The position numbers and the translations under genes are program-made. The notes beneath the pieces are model-generated. The model saw nothing but the letters and a program-made list of their open reading frames with translations, had not been told where the DNA came from and did no database searches. A stretch of DNA of 64,000 nucleotides, taken from positions 62,001 through 126,000 of the forward strand of contig NZ_SIRS01000007.1 of NCBI RefSeq assembly GCF_004310335.1, written 5' to 3'. Below, one piece after another: positions 1-8,278 of this stretch (position 1 is its first letter; every line of letters begins with the position of its first letter). The stretch comes from Hyunsoonleella pacifica. Its GTDB lineage: Bacteria > Bacteroidota > Bacteroidia > Flavobacteriales > Flavobacteriaceae.

Positions 1-630
1 AATTTTATTAAAGTTCCTTTTGGAAAAGGCGTTATTTTGCTGCATACAGAACCCAAAGCCTTCACAAATTACCATATACTAAAAGGTGACAGGTATCACT
101 ATGTAGAAAGTGTATTATCGTATTTACCTGATAATGATGTATATTTTGATTCTTATGCAAAAAGACAAACTCCTTATGGAGATGCCGAAGAGGAATCTAA
201 CTTAAGTTGGTTTTTAGACCAGTTATCATTTCGTTGGGCGTGGTATACAGCTATTATTTTTATGATTTTATTTATGATCTTTAATGCGAAACGTCGCCAG
301 CGGATTATTAAAATTATAAAACCACTACAAAATACCTCTTTGGCTTTTGTAAAAACAATTTCTAATTTATACATAGAAACCAAAGACTACAAAAATCTGA
401 TAGATAAAAAAATAACTTACTTTTTAGAAAAAGTAAGAACTGATTTTAACCTCGACACCTCTGTTTTAAATGATGAGTTTATTAAGAAATTAGCAGCTAA
501 AGCAGGAAGAAAAAAAGAAGATGTAAAACAACTAGTTAATTATATTAAGTGGTTGCAAACAAAAGACGAACTTTCTGAGCAAAGTCTCGTTAAATTAAAT
601 AGATTTATAGAAGATTTTTACGCACAATAA
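1..630 (+). CDS. DUF4350-like membrane protein, C-terminal part (cut by left edge)
   Basis: The reading frame is open from the first base, so the gene starts left of the window and only its last 209 codons are visible. The first ~70 residues are soluble. A single strong hydrophobic helix follows at about residues 80-95 of the visible part (WYTAIIFMILFMIF), then a basic, mostly helical tail. This layout and the place directly before a MoxR ATPase and a DUF58 protein fit the DUF4350 proteins found in flavobacterial MoxR operons. The stop lies 2 nt before the moxR start, so the two are surely cotranscribed. The biochemical role is unknown; a part in envelope protein assembly with MoxR is inferred from context only. 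Confidence 0.75.
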   Translation, partial: NFIKVPFGKGVILLHTEPKAFTNYHILKGDRYHYVESVLSYLPDNDVYFDSYAKRQTPYGDAEEESNLSWFLDQLSFRWAWYTAIIFMILFMIFNAKRRQRIIKIIKPLQNTSLAFVKTISNLYIETKDYKNLIDKKITYFLEKVRTDFNLDTSVLNDEFIKKLAAKAGRKKEDVKQLVNYIKWLQTKDELSEQSLVKLNRFIEDFYAQ

Positions 631-632
631 TT

Positions 633-1709
633 ATGGACGAAAACAAAGCACAAGAAAACCACGAAGATTTTTTACCAAAACCAGAGCAAAACATTGTCTC
701 GTCTATAGACGATAGTGCTTTAAAAGATGAATCTAAAGACTTAGAGTTTAAAAATCGATTGGATTTATCAGAACTACAACAGAGTGTAGCTAAAATAAAA
801 GCTGAAGTTGGAAAAGTAATTGTGGGCCAAAAAGATATGGTAGACATGCTAATAGCATCACTTTTAGCAAAAGGGCATTCTTTAATTGAAGGCGTTCCTG
901 GTGTAGCAAAAACTGTAACCGCAAAGTTATTGGCAAAATCTTTAAGTGTAGATTTTAGTAGAATTCAATTCACACCAGATTTGATGCCTAGTGATATTTT
1001 AGGAACTTCTGTTTTTAACTTAAAAGATTCTGAATTCGAATTTAAAAAAGGCCCTATTTTTTCTAATATGGTATTGATAGATGAAATTAATAGGGCACCT
1101 GCCAAAACTCAAGCTGCATTGTTTGAAGTTATGGAAGAGCAACAAATTACCATAGATGGCCATAAATATTTATTAGATATACCATTTATGGTGTTAGCAA
1201 CGCAAAACCCTGTAGAGCAAGAAGGTACATATCGTTTGCCAGAAGCGCAGTTAGATAGATTTTTATTTAAAATTGATGTTGATTATCCAAATCTTGAAGA
1301 AGAAATAGAAATTCTATCTCGTGAACATGAACTAAAAGAAAATACCAAAACAGAACAGATTACCTCCTTTTTAACAGCAAAACAAATAGCCACATATCAA
1401 AGTCTTGTAAGCAAAGTAATAGTTGAAAAACATTTATTGAAATATATTGCTGAACTCATCGTGGCTACAAGGAGTAATCGCTTTTTATATTTAGGTGCCT
1501 CACCTAGAGCATCCATTTCTGTGTTAAAGGCCAGTAAAGCTTTTGCTGCTATGGGCGGACGCGATTTTGTAACGCCAGAAGATATTAAACGTGCTGTAGT
1601 TCCAGTTTTGCACCACAGAGTTATTGTAACTCCAGAACGTGAAATGGAAGGTGTTACCAGTAAACAAATCATTCAACAAATTATTGAAACAGTTGAAATA
1701 CCTAGATAA
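633..1709 (+). CDS. MoxR family AAA+ ATPase
   Basis: A 358-residue AAA+ ATPase of the MoxR group. Walker A is GVPGVAKT (about residue 88), Walker B is LIDEINRAP (about residue 150), and the sensor-1 segment LATQNPVEQEGTYRLPEAQLDRF follows the family pattern. The first ~50 residues are acidic and poorly conserved. MoxR ATPases act as chaperones that help mature metal- or VWA-domain proteins, usually with a DUF58 partner. Here the DUF58 gene follows 42 nt downstream and a DUF4350 gene precedes by 2 nt. The ATG start is chosen for its tight coupling to the upstream stop. The client protein is not visible in this window. Confidence 0.93.
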   Translation: MDENKAQENHEDFLPKPEQNIVSSIDDSALKDESKDLEFKNRLDLSELQQSVAKIKAEVGKVIVGQKDMVDMLIASLLAKGHSLIEGVPGVAKTVTAKLLAKSLSVDFSRIQFTPDLMPSDILGTSVFNLKDSEFEFKKGPIFSNMVLIDEINRAPAKTQAALFEVMEEQQITIDGHKYLLDIPFMVLATQNPVEQEGTYRLPEAQLDRFLFKIDVDYPNLEEEIEILSREHELKENTKTEQITSFLTAKQIATYQSLVSKVIVEKHLLKYIAELIVATRSNRFLYLGASPRASISVLKASKAFAAMGGRDFVTPEDIKRAVVPVLHHRVIVTPEREMEGVTSKQIIQQIIETVEIPR

Positions 1710-1751
1710 GGTATTAGTAAGTAATCACAGTATTTACCAATAACCAATTTA

Positions 1752-3083
1752 TTGAAATTCTTTAAACCCTTTTACATACAACCTCGTTTTTTTTATGCTG
1801 GTATAGGCATTGTAGTACTTTTTGCTATGAGCTACTTTATTCCTGTACTTTTTAATATTGCACAACTATGCATTTTGGTATTATTGGGTTTATTTTTTCT
1901 TGATGTTTTAATTGTATTTATAGGACATCAAAAAATTGAAGCTGAAAGGGTCGTACCCGATAAATTTTCTAATGGAGATGCTAATGGTATTACTCTAAAT
2001 ATTAGAAATAATTATCCTTTTGTGGCACATCTAGAAATTATCGATGAAGTCCCAGAGCAATTTCAAATCCGAGATTTTAAACTCATTGACAAAGTAAGCC
2101 CAAAAAAAGCGCAAATCATAACGTATAACTTAACTCCAAAAGAACGCGGAGAATATCATTTTGGATATTTAAATATCTATGCAACTTCAGCAATCAAATT
2201 AGTAGCAAAGCGCTTTAAGTTTGATAATGATGTAATGGTACCTACCTATCCTAGTTTTAAGCAGTTAAAAAAGTTCGAATTACTTAATATTAATAAAAAC
2301 GCCATGGATTACGGTCTTAAAAAAGTACGTCGTTTAGGACATACTATGGAGTTTGAACAGATTAAAGATTATGTTTTAGGAGATGATCTTAGAACCATTA
2401 ATTGGAAAGCTACAGCAAAGAAAAACCAATTAATGGTTAATCAATTTCAAGATGAAAAATCACAACCTGTCTATTCCATTATAGATAAAGGGCGTATCAT
2501 GAAAATGCCTTTTGATGGATTAAGTTTATTAGACTATGCTATTAATGCAACTCTGGTAATTAGTAATATTGTTTTAAAGAAACATGATAAAGCTGGCATG
2601 CTGTCTTTTTCTAAAAAGATAGAAAACGTTGTGGTTTCAGAACGAAGAAGTGGACAAATGCAACTTATTTTAGAAGCACTTTACAATGTCAAAACTGATT
2701 ATTTTGAAAGTGATTTTGGGAGGTTATATGCTAATATTAAAAGACATATAACCCACAGGAGCTTACTGCTAATGTACACTAATTTTAATACACTATATGC
2801 ATTAAACAGACAACTACCTTATTTAAAAGCTATTGCAAAAAATCATTTATTAGTAGTTATCTTTTTTAAGAATACTGAAATTGATAAACTTATAAATAAT
2901 AAGGCTGAAACTATTCAACAGGTATATGATAAAGTAATTGCTGAAAAGTTTGATTTTGAAAAACGTTTGATTGTGAATGAGCTTAAAAAATTTGGTATCT
3001 ATTCTATTTTAACTACTCCTGAAAATTTAACAGTAGATACCATTAATAAGTATTTAGAAATAAAATCTAGAGGACTCCTTTAG
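1752..3083 (+). CDS. DUF58 domain protein, MoxR partner
   Basis: A 443-residue membrane protein. Two hydrophobic helices lie at about residues 10-55, followed by a beta-rich region and the DUF58 core, recognisable by the segment around residues 215-235 (RTINWKATAKKNQLMV). DUF58 proteins contain a VWA-like fold and are almost always encoded next to MoxR. The start used is TTG at 1752, because the family N-terminus (KFFKPFYIQPRFFYAG) begins there and the next ATG would remove part of the first membrane helix. The 42-nt gap from moxR has no terminator, so this is the third gene of one operon. Function is inferred from the partnership only. Confidence 0.88.
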   Translation: MKFFKPFYIQPRFFYAGIGIVVLFAMSYFIPVLFNIAQLCILVLLGLFFLDVLIVFIGHQKIEAERVVPDKFSNGDANGITLNIRNNYPFVAHLEIIDEVPEQFQIRDFKLIDKVSPKKAQIITYNLTPKERGEYHFGYLNIYATSAIKLVAKRFKFDNDVMVPTYPSFKQLKKFELLNINKNAMDYGLKKVRRLGHTMEFEQIKDYVLGDDLRTINWKATAKKNQLMVNQFQDEKSQPVYSIIDKGRIMKMPFDGLSLLDYAINATLVISNIVLKKHDKAGMLSFSKKIENVVVSERRSGQMQLILEALYNVKTDYFESDFGRLYANIKRHITHRSLLLMYTNFNTLYALNRQLPYLKAIAKNHLLVVIFFKNTEIDKLINNKAETIQQVYDKVIAEKFDFEKRLIVNELKKFGIYSILTTPENLTVDTINKYLEIKSRGLL

Positions 3084-3135
3084 ATATATCAAAGTACAAT
3101 CTCGGTAGCCAATAATACAGTTTATAGATATTTTA

Positions 3136-3209
<74 letters not shown>

Positions 3210-3326
3210 TAAGATCAACAATTCATCATTAAAAAAATACAGTTCGGTAGTTTAGTTTACCAAAAACTCAAGTTTCACTGCATCTTTGAAGTGTTCAATC
3301 AATAATAACACTTTAAATTATACAAC

Positions 3327-3749
3327 ATGAAAACACTATCAACATTATTTATCGCACTATTTTTAAGCATTAATCTTAGCAACGCGCAGGAAACAACTGG
3401 AAAAACTATTACGGTTACCATCAACAACATTACCAATAATAATGGTCATGTTTTATTATCACTTCATACTGAAAACACTTTTATGAAAGGGCCTGGGATT
3501 ATGAATGCAAAAAGTGAAATTATAGATGGAAAAATTACAGTCACTTTTAAAAATGTTATACCTGGAACTTATGCTATAATGACATTGCACGATGAAAATG
3601 ATAATAATGCTATGGATTTTGATGATAGTGGCATGCCTAAAGAGTCTTATGGAATGTCTAACAACCCCATGAGTTATGGACCTCCACAATATGCTTCAGC
3701 TAAGTTTAACATGACTAAGGATGACTTAGAAATGAAAATAAGGTTCTAA
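3327..3749 (+). CDS. Secreted DUF2141 protein
   Basis: A 140-residue protein with a clear Sec signal peptide (MKTLSTLFIALFLSINLSNAQ, cleavage after AQ near residue 21). The mature part is a small beta-sandwich of the DUF2141 family, with the typical segments VTFKNVIPGTYAIMTLHDENDN (about residues 72-93) and the PxxYG-containing segment near the C-terminus. DUF2141 proteins are common, uncharacterised periplasmic or outer proteins of Bacteroidota. It stands alone between the minisatellite and a rho-independent terminator at 3776. The DNDNNAMDFDDSG stretch is acidic and could bind a divalent metal, but that is a guess. Confidence 0.85.
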   Translation: MKTLSTLFIALFLSINLSNAQETTGKTITVTINNITNNNGHVLLSLHTENTFMKGPGIMNAKSEIIDGKITVTFKNVIPGTYAIMTLHDENDNNAMDFDDSGMPKESYGMSNNPMSYGPPQYASAKFNMTKDDLEMKIRF

Positions 3750-3775
3750 ATAGCCAAACATAAATATAACAAATC

Positions 3776-3804
3776 AAAAGACGACCATTTCTAGTCGTCT
3801 TTTT
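3776..3804 (+). terminator. Rho-independent terminator after the DUF2141 gene
   Basis: A perfect 10-bp stem (AAAAGACGAC at 3776-3785 with GTCGTCTTTT at 3794-3803) closes an 8-nt loop and ends in a T run, 27 nt after the DUF2141 stop codon. Confidence 0.9.
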
Positions 3805-3966
3805 GCTTTAACTAAACTAAACTTAAACAAAATCAAATTATTGTAATAACTTAAAATATGTTAGCCATTACACTTTAATTTGTAACACAAAAATAGTTTA
3901 TAATAAATCTATATTTCTATAAATTTAATTGATAGTTTTTATATTTTTATAGCTTAAACTTATAAA

Positions 3967-4905
3967 ATGACAATTACCCAGTTATACTACGTTCTTGCTG
4001 TTGCAGAACATCAAAACTTCACAAAAGCAGCAGAAAAATGTTTTGTTACTCAACCTACATTAAGCATGCAAATTCAAAAATTAGAAGATGAGCTTGATAT
4101 TTTAATTTTTGATCGCAGTAAAAAGCCTATTGAACTTACTGATGTAGGTAAAAAAATTGTAACACAAGCAAAAAATATAGTTAATGAATCTTATAGAATT
4201 CAGGATATTGTAGATCAACAAAAAGGATTTATTGGGGGAGAGTTTAAACTAGGTATTATACCTACTATAATGCCTACATTATTGCCTATGTTTTTAAACG
4301 CTTTCATAAAAAAATACCCAAAAATTAAACTTAAAATTGAAGAGCTAACCACAGAAGAAATTATTCATCGTATTAACGAAGGGCATTTAGATGCTGCCAT
4401 TGCTGCTACACCTCTACAAAGTGAAAATATAAAAGAGCGCGTATTATACTTTGAACCATTTGTTGCTTTTGTTCCGCCTGGACATAAATTACACACTCAG
4501 GATAAAATAAAAACTGACGATTTAGTAATTGAAGATATGCTACTTTTAGAAGATGGGCACTGTTTTAGAGATGGTGTAATTAATCTTTGTAAAGCCTTTA
4601 AAAATCATGAAGACGATAAGTTTCAACTAGAAAGTGGTAGTATTGAAACACTTATAAAACTCTCTAATGAAGGTCTAGGAATGACACTTCTACCTTATTT
4701 ACATACTTTAGATTTAAATGATAAAGATACTAGGAATTTGCATTATTTTGAAGAACCTTCTCCTGCTAGAGAGGTAAGTTTGATATATCATAAAAGTGAA
4801 TTAAAAATGCAGATTATAGAAGCCATGCAGGCTGTAATTTCTGGGATTATTAGAGGTGCTATAAAGTTTCAGGATGTAAAAATAATAAGCCCTTTACCTC
4901 AATAG
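3967..4905 (+). CDS. oxyR: OxyR-type LysR regulator of the peroxide response
   Basis: A 312-residue LysR-type regulator. The winged helix-turn-helix is at residues 1-60 (NFTKAAEKCFVTQPTLSMQIQKLE) and the effector domain fills residues 90-300. Two cysteines in LLEDGHCFRDGVINLC fall at residues 199 and 208, the same positions as the redox-active pair of Escherichia coli OxyR, and the flanking segments LEDGHC and GMTLLPYL also match. This identifies a peroxide-sensing regulator that is activated when the two cysteines form a disulfide. No catalase or alkyl hydroperoxide reductase gene is adjacent; the neighbours are unrelated, so the targets lie elsewhere. The long AT-rich upstream region (3810-3966) probably carries its promoter. 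A strong terminator follows. Confidence 0.92.
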   Translation: MTITQLYYVLAVAEHQNFTKAAEKCFVTQPTLSMQIQKLEDELDILIFDRSKKPIELTDVGKKIVTQAKNIVNESYRIQDIVDQQKGFIGGEFKLGIIPTIMPTLLPMFLNAFIKKYPKIKLKIEELTTEEIIHRINEGHLDAAIAATPLQSENIKERVLYFEPFVAFVPPGHKLHTQDKIKTDDLVIEDMLLLEDGHCFRDGVINLCKAFKNHEDDKFQLESGSIETLIKLSNEGLGMTLLPYLHTLDLNDKDTRNLHYFEEPSPAREVSLIYHKSELKMQIIEAMQAVISGIIRGAIKFQDVKIISPLPQ

Positions 4906-4929
4906 GGTTTAAGAAAATATTGTATATTA

Positions 4930-4957
4930 AAAAAGCGACCAAAAGGTCGCTTTTTTT
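4930..4957. terminator. Bidirectional terminator between convergent genes
   Basis: An 11-bp stem AAAAAGCGACC (4930-4940) / GGTCGCTTTTT (4945-4955) closes an AAAA loop, with T runs on both strands. It ends oxyR on the plus strand and the small gene at 4956-5153 on the minus strand. The stop codon of the small gene begins just inside the T run. Confidence 0.93.
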
Positions 4958-5153
4958 ATGCTTTTAAATAAATTAAACATTGATTTAATTCTGGATTTTG
5001 TTGTACTAGAGAATTGATATAAATTTTAAGCTCTTCAATCTCATAAGGTAACAATCGCTGCACTGCTTTTTGTACTTCTTTGCAAAACAATGTGGCGTCA
5101 AAGCTTACCTTTTCTAGCACAGTTTTAGTGTACTCTAGCATTGCTCTTGCCAT
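4956..5153 (-). CDS. Small conserved flavobacterial protein, 65 aa
   Basis: A 65-residue, wholly helical, cytoplasmic protein without signal peptide. The N-terminal MARAMLEYTKTVLEKVSFD and the LLPYEIEELKIYI segment recur, as I recall it, in small hypothetical proteins of many Flavobacteriaceae. Two cysteines are present (in LFCKE and NQCLIYL). It is followed at once by the shared terminator with oxyR, which supports that the frame is expressed. The function is unknown and the neighbours give no clue. Confidence 0.75.
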   Translation of the reverse strand: MARAMLEYTKTVLEKVSFDATLFCKEVQKAVQRLLPYEIEELKIYINSLVQQNPELNQCLIYLKA

Positions 5154-5282
5154 TTTTTAACGTTAGGTATTTCAGGTTTATAATTAAAGTAGATTTGATT
5201 ATAGGCTTTTGTTTAATGTTTCAATATCTAAATTTAATCAAAAAATACATTTAATCGTAATTTTAGTATGACTTTAACACTG

Positions 5283-6083
5283 TTAAAAATTGTTATCACC
5301 ATCTAATAAATCTCCTAAACCACCTAATATACTACCTTCTCCTTTATTTTTATCTCCTGCTCTTGGTGCAGAAGCTAAAACTCTACCTGCAAGACGACTA
5401 AATGGTAAAGATTGAACAAAAACGGTTCCTGGACCTTGTAATTTTGCAAAAAACAGTCCCTCTCCTCCAAATACTGTGTTTTTAATACCGCCTACAAATT
5501 CGATATCGTAATCTACAGTTTGATCAAAACCTATAATACATCCTGTATCTACTCTAAGTGTTTCTCCAGCAGCTAATTCTTTTTTAGCCATAGTACCTCC
5601 TGCATGTACAAATGCCATACCATCTCCTTCTAATTTTTGCATTATGAAACCTTCTCCTCCAAAAAGTCCGCGACCTAATTTCTTAGAAAACTCTATACCC
5701 ACACTTACGCCTTTTGCTGCACATAAAAATGCATCTTTTTGACAGATAAATTTCCCGCCAAACTCTGTTAAATCTATTGGAATAATTTTGCCAGGGTAGG
5801 GAGATGCAAATGATACATTACGTTTTCCTACCAAAGTATTATAAAAGGCAGTCATGAATAAGCTTTCTCCTGTAAGGATGCGTTTTCCTGCTCCTAATAT
5901 CTTACCCAAAAACCCAGTATCTTTTTGAGAGCCATCTCCAAAAATGGTTTCCATTTTAATACCATCGTCCATCATCATAAAACTACCTGCTTCGGCAATA
6001 ACAGCTTCGTTAGGGTCTAATTCTATTTCTACATATTGCATTTCTTCTCCGTAAATGCGATAGTCTATTTCGTGTGAAGTCAT
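5283..6083 (-). CDS. TIGR00266/AIM24 family protein
   Basis: A 266-residue soluble protein made of glycine-rich beta repeats typical of the TIGR00266 (AIM24-like) family. Recurring segments such as [22 protein letters not shown] (about residues 142-163) and [22 protein letters not shown] (about 206-227) come from the pseudo-symmetric beta-prism fold. The C-terminal tail is glycine- and acid-rich. The family is widespread in bacteria; its exact role is unknown, although the yeast mitochondrial relative supports inner-membrane organisation. It is monocistronic, with the DUF4442 gene 180 nt upstream on the same strand. Confidence 0.9.
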   Translation of the reverse strand: MTSHEIDYRIYGEEMQYVEIELDPNEAVIAEAGSFMMMDDGIKMETIFGDGSQKDTGFLGKILGAGKRILTGESLFMTAFYNTLVGKRNVSFASPYPGKIIPIDLTEFGGKFICQKDAFLCAAKGVSVGIEFSKKLGRGLFGGEGFIMQKLEGDGMAFVHAGGTMAKKELAAGETLRVDTGCIIGFDQTVDYDIEFVGGIKNTVFGGEGLFFAKLQGPGTVFVQSLPFSRLAGRVLASAPRAGDKNKGEGSILGGLGDLLDGDNNF

Positions 6084-6264
6084 TTTAATTGATGTTTATT
6101 TAACTATTGATTCTTTTATATGTTGATTTGTTTTGGGTTTTGTTACAAAGTAATTCAAATACCAAAAAACAAACACTAAATTCCAAAATGGTAAAAAATA
6201 TTATATCAAAGACATTGAGTGACAAAAAAACCGAAAACAACTGTAAACTGTGACTGAATATTGT

Positions 6265-6720
6265 CTACTGTTTCACTTTAACACTCCACTCAAAATTAAA
6301 AGTAGATACTTCTACTCCTTCTTCATTAACACCAACGGACTTCATCCAAATGGTTTGCCCTGCTCCAGTTTCTATGGTCTTTTTTAGTGCTTCATCAATT
6401 AAATGACCATCATTGCATGTAAAAGTAATTTTGCCTGTTGCTTTTTTTGTAAACGTTGCGTTATTAGTTGTTACTAACATGGATACCTTTTTACCGGATT
6501 CCTGAATTTTACCAATCATTAATGCACCAGTAGATAATTCCGCAGCCATACCCTGTACTGCCCAAAACATAGATTTAAATGGGTTTTGATTGATCCATTT
6601 GTGCTTTACTTTTATAATACACTTCTCATCATCCAAATATTTTACTCGTACACCACACAGGTATGCAGAGGGAAGTTTAAACATACTAAAGGTGTTTAAT
6701 TTACTGGGCGTAAGCTTCAT
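6265..6720 (-). CDS. DUF4442 hotdog-fold protein
   Basis: A 151-residue protein resembling the DUF4442 group of hotdog-fold, thioesterase-like proteins. Supporting segments are KHKWINQNPFKSMFWAVQGMAAELSTGALM (about residues 40-69), which holds the long central hotdog helix, and the following five-stranded pattern. There is no signal peptide. The family has no proven substrate; an acyl-CoA thioesterase-like activity is possible from the fold alone. Neighbours do not refine this. Confidence 0.8.
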   Translation of the reverse strand: MKLTPSKLNTFSMFKLPSAYLCGVRVKYLDDEKCIIKVKHKWINQNPFKSMFWAVQGMAAELSTGALMIGKIQESGKKVSMLVTTNNATFTKKATGKITFTCNDGHLIDEALKKTIETGAGQTIWMKSVGVNEEGVEVSTFNFEWSVKVKQ

Positions 6721-6865
6721 ATACTCTATTTTAATTTGTACTAAGTTATGAAATTTAATGCTAGTTTAAAATGTTAAAAAAATGTTAATTATAGTACTAT
6801 GCGTAACAAAGTACCTGATTTTAGACATATATTTGCATAGGAAACTATTATATACTTTGGATACA

Positions 6866-7237
6866 ATGAATAAAAAAGTTCTAAAAATTATACTGTCATT
6901 TATAATAATCACAACTTTTAGTTGCTCTCAATTTAGAAAGGAACTTAGCCAAATGAAAGAATTGAAAGAGGAAATATCTAAAGAATATGATATAGAAAAT
7001 ATTAAAATCAACATTACCAATCAGGATAAAGAACAAGTTCTAAACATATTGATTGGGGATTCTAAGTTTAACAATTATAACACTAGAAACAAACAGAAAC
7101 TAGCATTTGAGATTGGAAAACTGGCATTTAAAGTATACAACCCATCAGATATTATTTTAGGAAAATTAACTTTTGAAAAAGAAAGCAATTACGGTTTAGT
7201 AAAAACATCTAGTTCAAATTCCTATAAAATGAAATAA
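6866..7237 (+). CDS. Small lipoprotein of unknown function
   Basis: I place the start at the ATG at 6866, which gives MNKKVLKIILSFIIITTFSC, a basic N-terminus, hydrophobic core and lipobox with the lipid-modified Cys at residue 20. An in-frame ATG at 6782 would add 28 residues in front and bury this signal. The mature part (about 104 residues) starts with a charged helix (KELSQMKELKEEISKEY), then an alpha/beta region. I do not recognise a family. The gene sits 10 nt before the DUF4870 gene and may be cotranscribed with it. Confidence 0.7.
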   Translation: MNKKVLKIILSFIIITTFSCSQFRKELSQMKELKEEISKEYDIENIKINITNQDKEQVLNILIGDSKFNNYNTRNKQKLAFEIGKLAFKVYNPSDIILGKLTFEKESNYGLVKTSSSNSYKMK

Positions 7238-7247
7238 TTAAAAAATC

Positions 7248-7694
7248 ATGTTAGACCAACACCAAAAAAACATTGCCACTTTTATTCATCTATCCTCCTT
7301 TAGTAGGTTTGTAATCCCACTGGGAAATTTTATTGGTCCGTTAATATTATGGACTATAAATAAGGATAAATCTGATTTTGTAGACCAACACGGAAAGCAG
7401 ATTTTGAATTTTCAGATTAGTATTTTTCTTTATGCTATTATTCTTGGTACACTAACTATTCCGTTTTTTATTTTTAAAATATTTAGCGGTATGGACTTTA
7501 TTGATTTTCATGGTTTACATGATTTTCATATTTCTTTAGGTAAACCTTCCCCCTTGCTTTATGTTGGTGGCGGATTAGGGGTTTTAGCTGTGATTGCTTT
7601 TATAGTAGAGTTAGCTTTAATTGTTATTGCTAGTTTAAAGGCTAGAGATGGCGAATTATATAAATATCCGTTTACTATTAAATTTTTAAAATAG
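7248..7694 (+). CDS. DUF4870 domain membrane protein
   Basis: A 148-residue integral membrane protein with three or four hydrophobic helices (about residues 20-36, 53-76, 100-128). The segments LGNFIGPLILWTINKD, FVDQHGKQILNFQIS and the C-terminal ARDGELYKYPFTIKFLK are characteristic of the DUF4870 (Tic20-like) family. The function is unknown. It lies 10 nt after the small lipoprotein gene. The downstream gap holds a GC-rich structured element. Confidence 0.88.
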   Translation: MLDQHQKNIATFIHLSSFSRFVIPLGNFIGPLILWTINKDKSDFVDQHGKQILNFQISIFLYAIILGTLTIPFFIFKIFSGMDFIDFHGLHDFHISLGKPSPLLYVGGGLGVLAVIAFIVELALIVIASLKARDGELYKYPFTIKFLK

Positions 7695-7730
7695 CTCTAT
7701 GTTTATAAAAGCCTATAGTTAGCAAACATG

Positions 7731-7822
7731 CTCGCGTTAGGGATTGTAGTGGATAGCCCACAGCCCGACGTAGGAGGTGCGAGGACTTGAAACGGAAAGC
7801 CCGACCCGACAGGGTAACGCCC
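7731..7822 (+). other. GC-rich intergenic structured element, possible ncRNA or repeat
   Basis: About 90 bp much richer in G and C than its surroundings. GCGTTA at 7734-7739 pairs with TAACGC at 7815-7820, closing the whole element. Inside are two related segments, GGATAGCCC (7751-7759) and GGAAAGCCC (7794-7802), and CCCGAC repeats. Similar elements are, from memory, scattered through flavobacterial intergenic regions. It might correspond to a known flavobacterial RNA motif, but I cannot confirm that. The strand is a guess. Confidence 0.55.
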
Positions 7823-7865
7823 AAATAAAAATGTTAAAAATTTCATCAATTATAATCATCAACCT

Positions 7866-7886
7866 GTGCTGAACTTGTTTCAGTAT
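7866..7886. repeat. Small palindromic repeat (CTGAA-CTTGT-TTCAG)
   Basis: CTGAA at 7869-7873 and TTCAG at 7879-7883 form a 5-bp stem around CTTGT. The sequence GTGCTGAACTTGTTTCAG resembles short palindromes often seen between genes in flavobacteria. It lies about 55 nt before the padR start and could be a leftover repeat or part of the padR leader. Confidence 0.4.
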
Positions 7887-7936
7887 CAAAATCAATCAAA
7901 AAATGAACAGTTTTACAACATTAAAGGAATGACACT

Positions 7937-8278
7937 ATGAAGATAGAAAACACAAAAGCACAAATGCGTAAAGGCGTTTTAGAATTCTGTATACTATCGG
8001 TCTTAAAAGATGACGATGCGTATGTTGCAGAAATTTTAGGAACGCTAAAAGACGCTAAGTTGCTGGTAGTTGAGGGTACCATTTATCCTTTATTAACGCG
8101 ACTTAAAAATGCAGGACTTTTAAATTACAGATGGGAAGAATCTACATCTGGACCTCCAAGAAAGTACTATGGCTTAACCGAAACTGGAAAGCTATTTTTA
8201 AAAGAATTAGATACTACTTGGAACGAATTGCGTAATGCTGTAAACATTGTAACAAGCCAAAAAACCACAAAAAAATGA
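7937..8278 (+). CDS. PadR family transcriptional regulator
   Basis: A 113-residue winged-helix regulator of the PadR group. Key segments are KGVLEFCILSVLKDDDAYVAEILGTL (about residues 12-37), the recognition region VEGTIYPLLTRLKNAGLLNYRWEESTSGPPRKYYGLTETG (about 52-90), with the conserved GPPRKYY wing. Its TGA stop overlaps the ATG of the PspC gene by 4 nt (ATGA at 8275-8278), so the two are translationally coupled. In flavobacteria this pair is a standing arrangement, and the regulator probably controls its own operon in response to envelope state. Confidence 0.93.
   Translation: MKIENTKAQMRKGVLEFCILSVLKDDDAYVAEILGTLKDAKLLVVEGTIYPLLTRLKNAGLLNYRWEESTSGPPRKYYGLTETGKLFLKELDTTWNELRNAVNIVTSQKTTKK

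Noticed and set aside
6782-6865. Longer start for the small lipoprotein
   Set aside because: It would place 28 residues before a complete lipoprotein signal; the ATG at 6866 gives a normal lipobox.
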